Assembly: GCA_035539855.1 (NCBI GenBank)
Contig: DATLHO010000029.1
Span: 1-36,123, forward strand
Direction of reading: 5' to 3'
DNA length: 36,123 nt
Source of the DNA: DATLHO01 sp035539855
Lineage (GTDB): Bacteria > Bacteroidota > Ignavibacteria > OLB7
Position numbers and translations under genes: made by a program. The notes below the pieces were generated by a model. It saw nothing but the letters and a program-made list of their open reading frames with translations. It searched no databases and was not told the origin of the DNA. The first letter of the stretch is position 1. The number at the start of each line of letters is the position of its first letter. Shown piece after piece: positions 33,919 through 36,123 of this stretch.

Positions 33919-35037
33919 ATGCGCCGTACTCGCTCCCCGCTGCCGACAACACAACTCGCCCTCGTTTTCGTTCTTCTGCTTTCGTCGATTGCGATCCCGA
34001 CCGCCGAGTCGCAGGCCGCGGGCCCGACTCTGCTCAAGCGGACGCTTCGCTTGACGACGTGGCGGATGTCGTCGTACTGGCGCGACAAGGCCGCCGAGTC
34101 GCCGGAGTGGAACACGTGGAGTTGGGTCCCGCGCATCTACTTCGAGATCGTCGGGCCGGTCGAAGGCGGCACACAGCTCTCGGCGGAGTACACGATGCCC
34201 GATGGCAAGCCGTGGTTCACCGATGACCTCTACACCGAGGAGCTTGCCGACGGATACTGGGGCAAGGTCGAGACCGGCTCGAGCAACCGCGACGCGCTCG
34301 AGAAGCTAGCGACGCTCGTCACCGGCGACTTCGGCTTCACGATCCGCGCGAAGAACGAGTTGACCGGGCGCAACGACGTGCTCATGACCGGCAAGTTCGC
34401 CGTCAAGAAGTTGCACGTGGGAATCCCGCAGCGGCCGAACGAGTTCGAGTACTACGTCGATCAGGACTGGCGGCTGCCGATCGGCACGGTGTGGTTCAAC
34501 CGCGAGGACAGCCAGACGAGTCCGCCGTTGTACATGGGCATGTGGATCCGCGGGAACCAGTGGCGCTTCCCTGATCTCGCCGCCTATCTCTTTCACAACG
34601 GCAAGCAGATCGGCTCGACCAAGAGCGACACCTGGTCGCATCTCGGGATGCCCGTCGACCTGCTGACGATGGGCTCGCGCGAGGATGATCCGGCCTGGAG
34701 ACTGCTCGTCGCGGACTTCTACGGTGTGCTCGCGTCGCGCGGCGAGAATGCCGGTCGCGATGATCTCTTCTTCGTCGACGAAAATCCCGGCGAGTACGAA
34801 ATGAAGCTGCTGTACTCCGGCAAGCTCGTTCGCAGCATGAAGTTCACGGTCGGATCCGATGGGCAGATCGTCGAGAACACCGTCACCGAAGACCGGCCGA
34901 GCGGACGTCGCTACATCATCCCCGTCAAGATCGCCGGCGGCCCCGACGGCACCTGGCGACAGGACGCGTGGAAGTCGGAGGCGTACTACGGCAATCCGCT
35001 GTCGGGATTCACGGCACTGCCGGTGGGAGCGAACTGA
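33919..35037 (+). CDS. Secreted protein of unknown function
   Basis: A 372-residue protein with a signal peptide (about 1-33; LALVFVLLLSSIAIP then AESQA). The mature part is rich in Trp, Tyr and charged residues (TWRMSSYWRDKAAESPEWNT, YYVDQDWRLPIGTVWF, GMWIRGNQWRFPDLAAYLF) and is predicted mostly beta. No family is recognised, and the pattern gives no catalytic motif. The ATG at 33919 is chosen for the signal peptide, with GAGAG 6 bases upstream. The stop codon at 35035-35037 coincides with the first bases shared with the repeat flank at 17449, so the repeat family abuts the gene exactly. Confidence 0.8.
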   Translation: MRRTRSPLPTTQLALVFVLLLSSIAIPTAESQAAGPTLLKRTLRLTTWRMSSYWRDKAAESPEWNTWSWVPRIYFEIVGPVEGGTQLSAEYTMPDGKPWFTDDLYTEELADGYWGKVETGSSNRDALEKLATLVTGDFGFTIRAKNELTGRNDVLMTGKFAVKKLHVGIPQRPNEFEYYVDQDWRLPIGTVWFNREDSQTSPPLYMGMWIRGNQWRFPDLAAYLFHNGKQIGSTKSDTWSHLGMPVDLLTMGSREDDPAWRLLVADFYGVLASRGENAGRDDLFFVDENPGEYEMKLLYSGKLVRSMKFTVGSDGQIVENTVTEDRPSGRRYIIPVKIAGGPDGTWRQDAWKSEAYYGNPLSGFTALPVGAN

Positions 35038-36123
35038 CGGGGGATGCCTCCCATCCCAAAGGCGCGCGACCCTGTCATCCCCGCCAGGGGATCTTTCCTT
35101 GGCTACGCATCGCCGCATGTGGAGATGGGGGCGCCGCGGTCGGCTCCGCAGCACCTCACCGACCCACATGCGGCCGTCGCGCCGAAGGAAAGATTCCCTT
35201 CGGGAATGACAATGACGGAGTGAATGAGTTCGAGGCCACGAGCGCGCTGCGCGCGCTCGTGGCCTCGACATTCTAGAAGCGCGCGACCCCGTCATCCCCG
35301 CCAGGGGATCTTTCCCTGGCTACGCATCGCCGCATGCGGCGATGGGGGCGCTGCGGTCGGTTCCGCGGCACCCCACCGACCCACATGCGGCCGTCGCGCC
35401 GAAGGAAAGGTTCCCTTCGGGAAAGACAATGACGGAGTGAATGAGTACGAGGCCACGAGCGCGCTGTGCGCGCTCGTGGCCTCGACATTCTAGAAGTGAG
35501 CGACCTTGTCATCCCCGGAGGGGATCTCTCTTTGGATACGCATCGCCGCATGTGGCGATGGGAGCGCTGCGGTCGGCTCCGCAGTACCCCACCGACCCAC
35601 ATGCGGCCGTCGCGCCGAAAGAGAGATTCCCTTCGGGAATGACAGTGGCGGGCTCAATTAGTACGAGGCCACGAGCGCGCGATGCGCGCTCGTGGCCTCG
35701 ACATTCTAGAAGCGCGCGCCCTGTCATCCCCGCCAGGGGATCTTTCCTAGGATACGCATCGCCGCATGTGACGATGGGGGCGCTGCGGTCGATTCCGCAG
35801 CACCTCACCGACCCACATGCGGCCGTCGCGCCGAAAGAGAGATTCCCTTCGGGAAAGACAGTGACGGGCTGAACGAGTACGAGGCCACGAGGGTGCTGTG
35901 CGCGCTCGTGGCCTCGACATTCCGGAGGCGCGCCACCCTGTCATCCCCGCCAGGGGATCTTTCCTTAGCTACGCATCGCGGCATGTGGCGATGGGGGCGC
36001 TGCGGTCGGCTCCGCAGTACCCCACCGACCCACATGCGGCCGTCGCGCCGAAAGAGAGATTCCCTTCGGGAATGACAGTGGCGGGCTCAATTAGTACGAG
36101 GCCACGAGCGCGCGATGCGCGCT
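35038..36123. other. Gene-free region made of tandem palindromic repeats
   Basis: From the stop of the secreted-protein gene to the window edge, these 1086 bases are a short lead-in plus the 217-bp array. Short frames on both strands are periodic copies of each other and are not taken as genes. The right end of the array is outside the window. Confidence 0.85.
35074..36123 (+). repeat. Tandem array of 215-217 bp double-hairpin repeat
   Basis: Units start with GTCATCC at 35074, 35291, 35508, 35723 and 35940; the fifth is cut by the window. Each unit has two parts. The first is a 137-bp palindromic block with outer arms GTCATCCCCGCCAGGGGATC... and ...CCCTTCGGGAATGAC (35074-35100 and 35185-35210 in unit 1). 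The second is a short hairpin GAGGCCACGAGCGCG/CGCGCTCGTGGCCTC (35232-35266, 35449-35483, 35665-35699). The TCTAGA-containing joint CGACATTCTAGAAG separates most units. No open frame is conserved. Confidence 0.9.

Noticed and set aside
35038..36123. Short proteins encoded in the 217-bp array
   Set aside because: Frames on both strands recur once per repeat unit, lack ribosome sites, and simply reflect palindromic GC-rich DNA.
1..36123. tRNA, rRNA, integrase, transposase or phage genes
   Set aside because: None recognised on either strand by reading. A covariance-model tRNA scan would be needed to exclude a tRNA formally.

Overview
This is a high-GC bacterial chromosomal segment, roughly two thirds G+C by eye. 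No rRNA or tRNA genes are visible. The best lineage clue is a secreted protein at 29493-31235 that ends in a type IX secretion (Por) sorting domain, which points to the Bacteroidetes/Chlorobi (FCB) group. A high-GC relative of Ignavibacteria or Kapabacteria would fit, but this is inference. An HdrABC-FlxABCD electron-transfer operon points to redox-flexible or anaerobic metabolism.

Layout. 1-450: edge of a composite repeat element, a 34-bp tandem array and a terminator. 451-3079 (minus): a pentapeptide-repeat protein and an APC-superfamily permease that matches the KimA-type potassium importers at the positions I recall as K+-binding. 3280-7220 (plus): a small putative winged-helix protein, then full-length KdpD and KdpE with no kdpFABC in the window. 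7379-9168: a monoheme cytochrome c and a secreted repeat protein resembling only the VgrG needle tip. 9260-13295: two hybrid histidine kinases facing tail to tail, with 35 bp of overlap. 13503-20456 (minus): a 1268-residue TPR/DUF3857/transglutaminase protein and a SERCA-type P-type ATPase, separated by a solitary copy of the palindromic repeat that is arrayed at the right edge.

20702-27870 (plus): a compact operon hdrC-hdrB-hdrA-flxD-flxC-flxB-flxA followed by an unassigned four-helix membrane protein. The junctions from hdrB to flxA are mostly overlaps or very short gaps. By homology to the Desulfovibrio FlxABCD-HdrABC complex, NADH oxidation at FlxA would feed FlxB/C/D and the flavin of HdrA, which would split electrons between a low-potential ferredoxin and the HdrB disulfide-reducing site.

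27871-29492: two near-identical 182-bp structured repeat cores in direct orientation flank one small secreted protein. Each core has a 19-bp tandem array to its left and 69-bp units to its right. 29493-35037: the propeller/FN3 type IX cargo protein, a diheme-like cytochrome lipoprotein, a CreD-family membrane protein and a secreted protein of unknown function. 35038-36123: a tandem array of a 215-217 bp double-hairpin repeat that runs off the window.

The strongest candidates for new biology are the two structured repeat families, the KimA-like transporter beside an orphan KdpDE, the stand-alone needle-tip protein, and the membrane protein appended to the Flx-Hdr operon.
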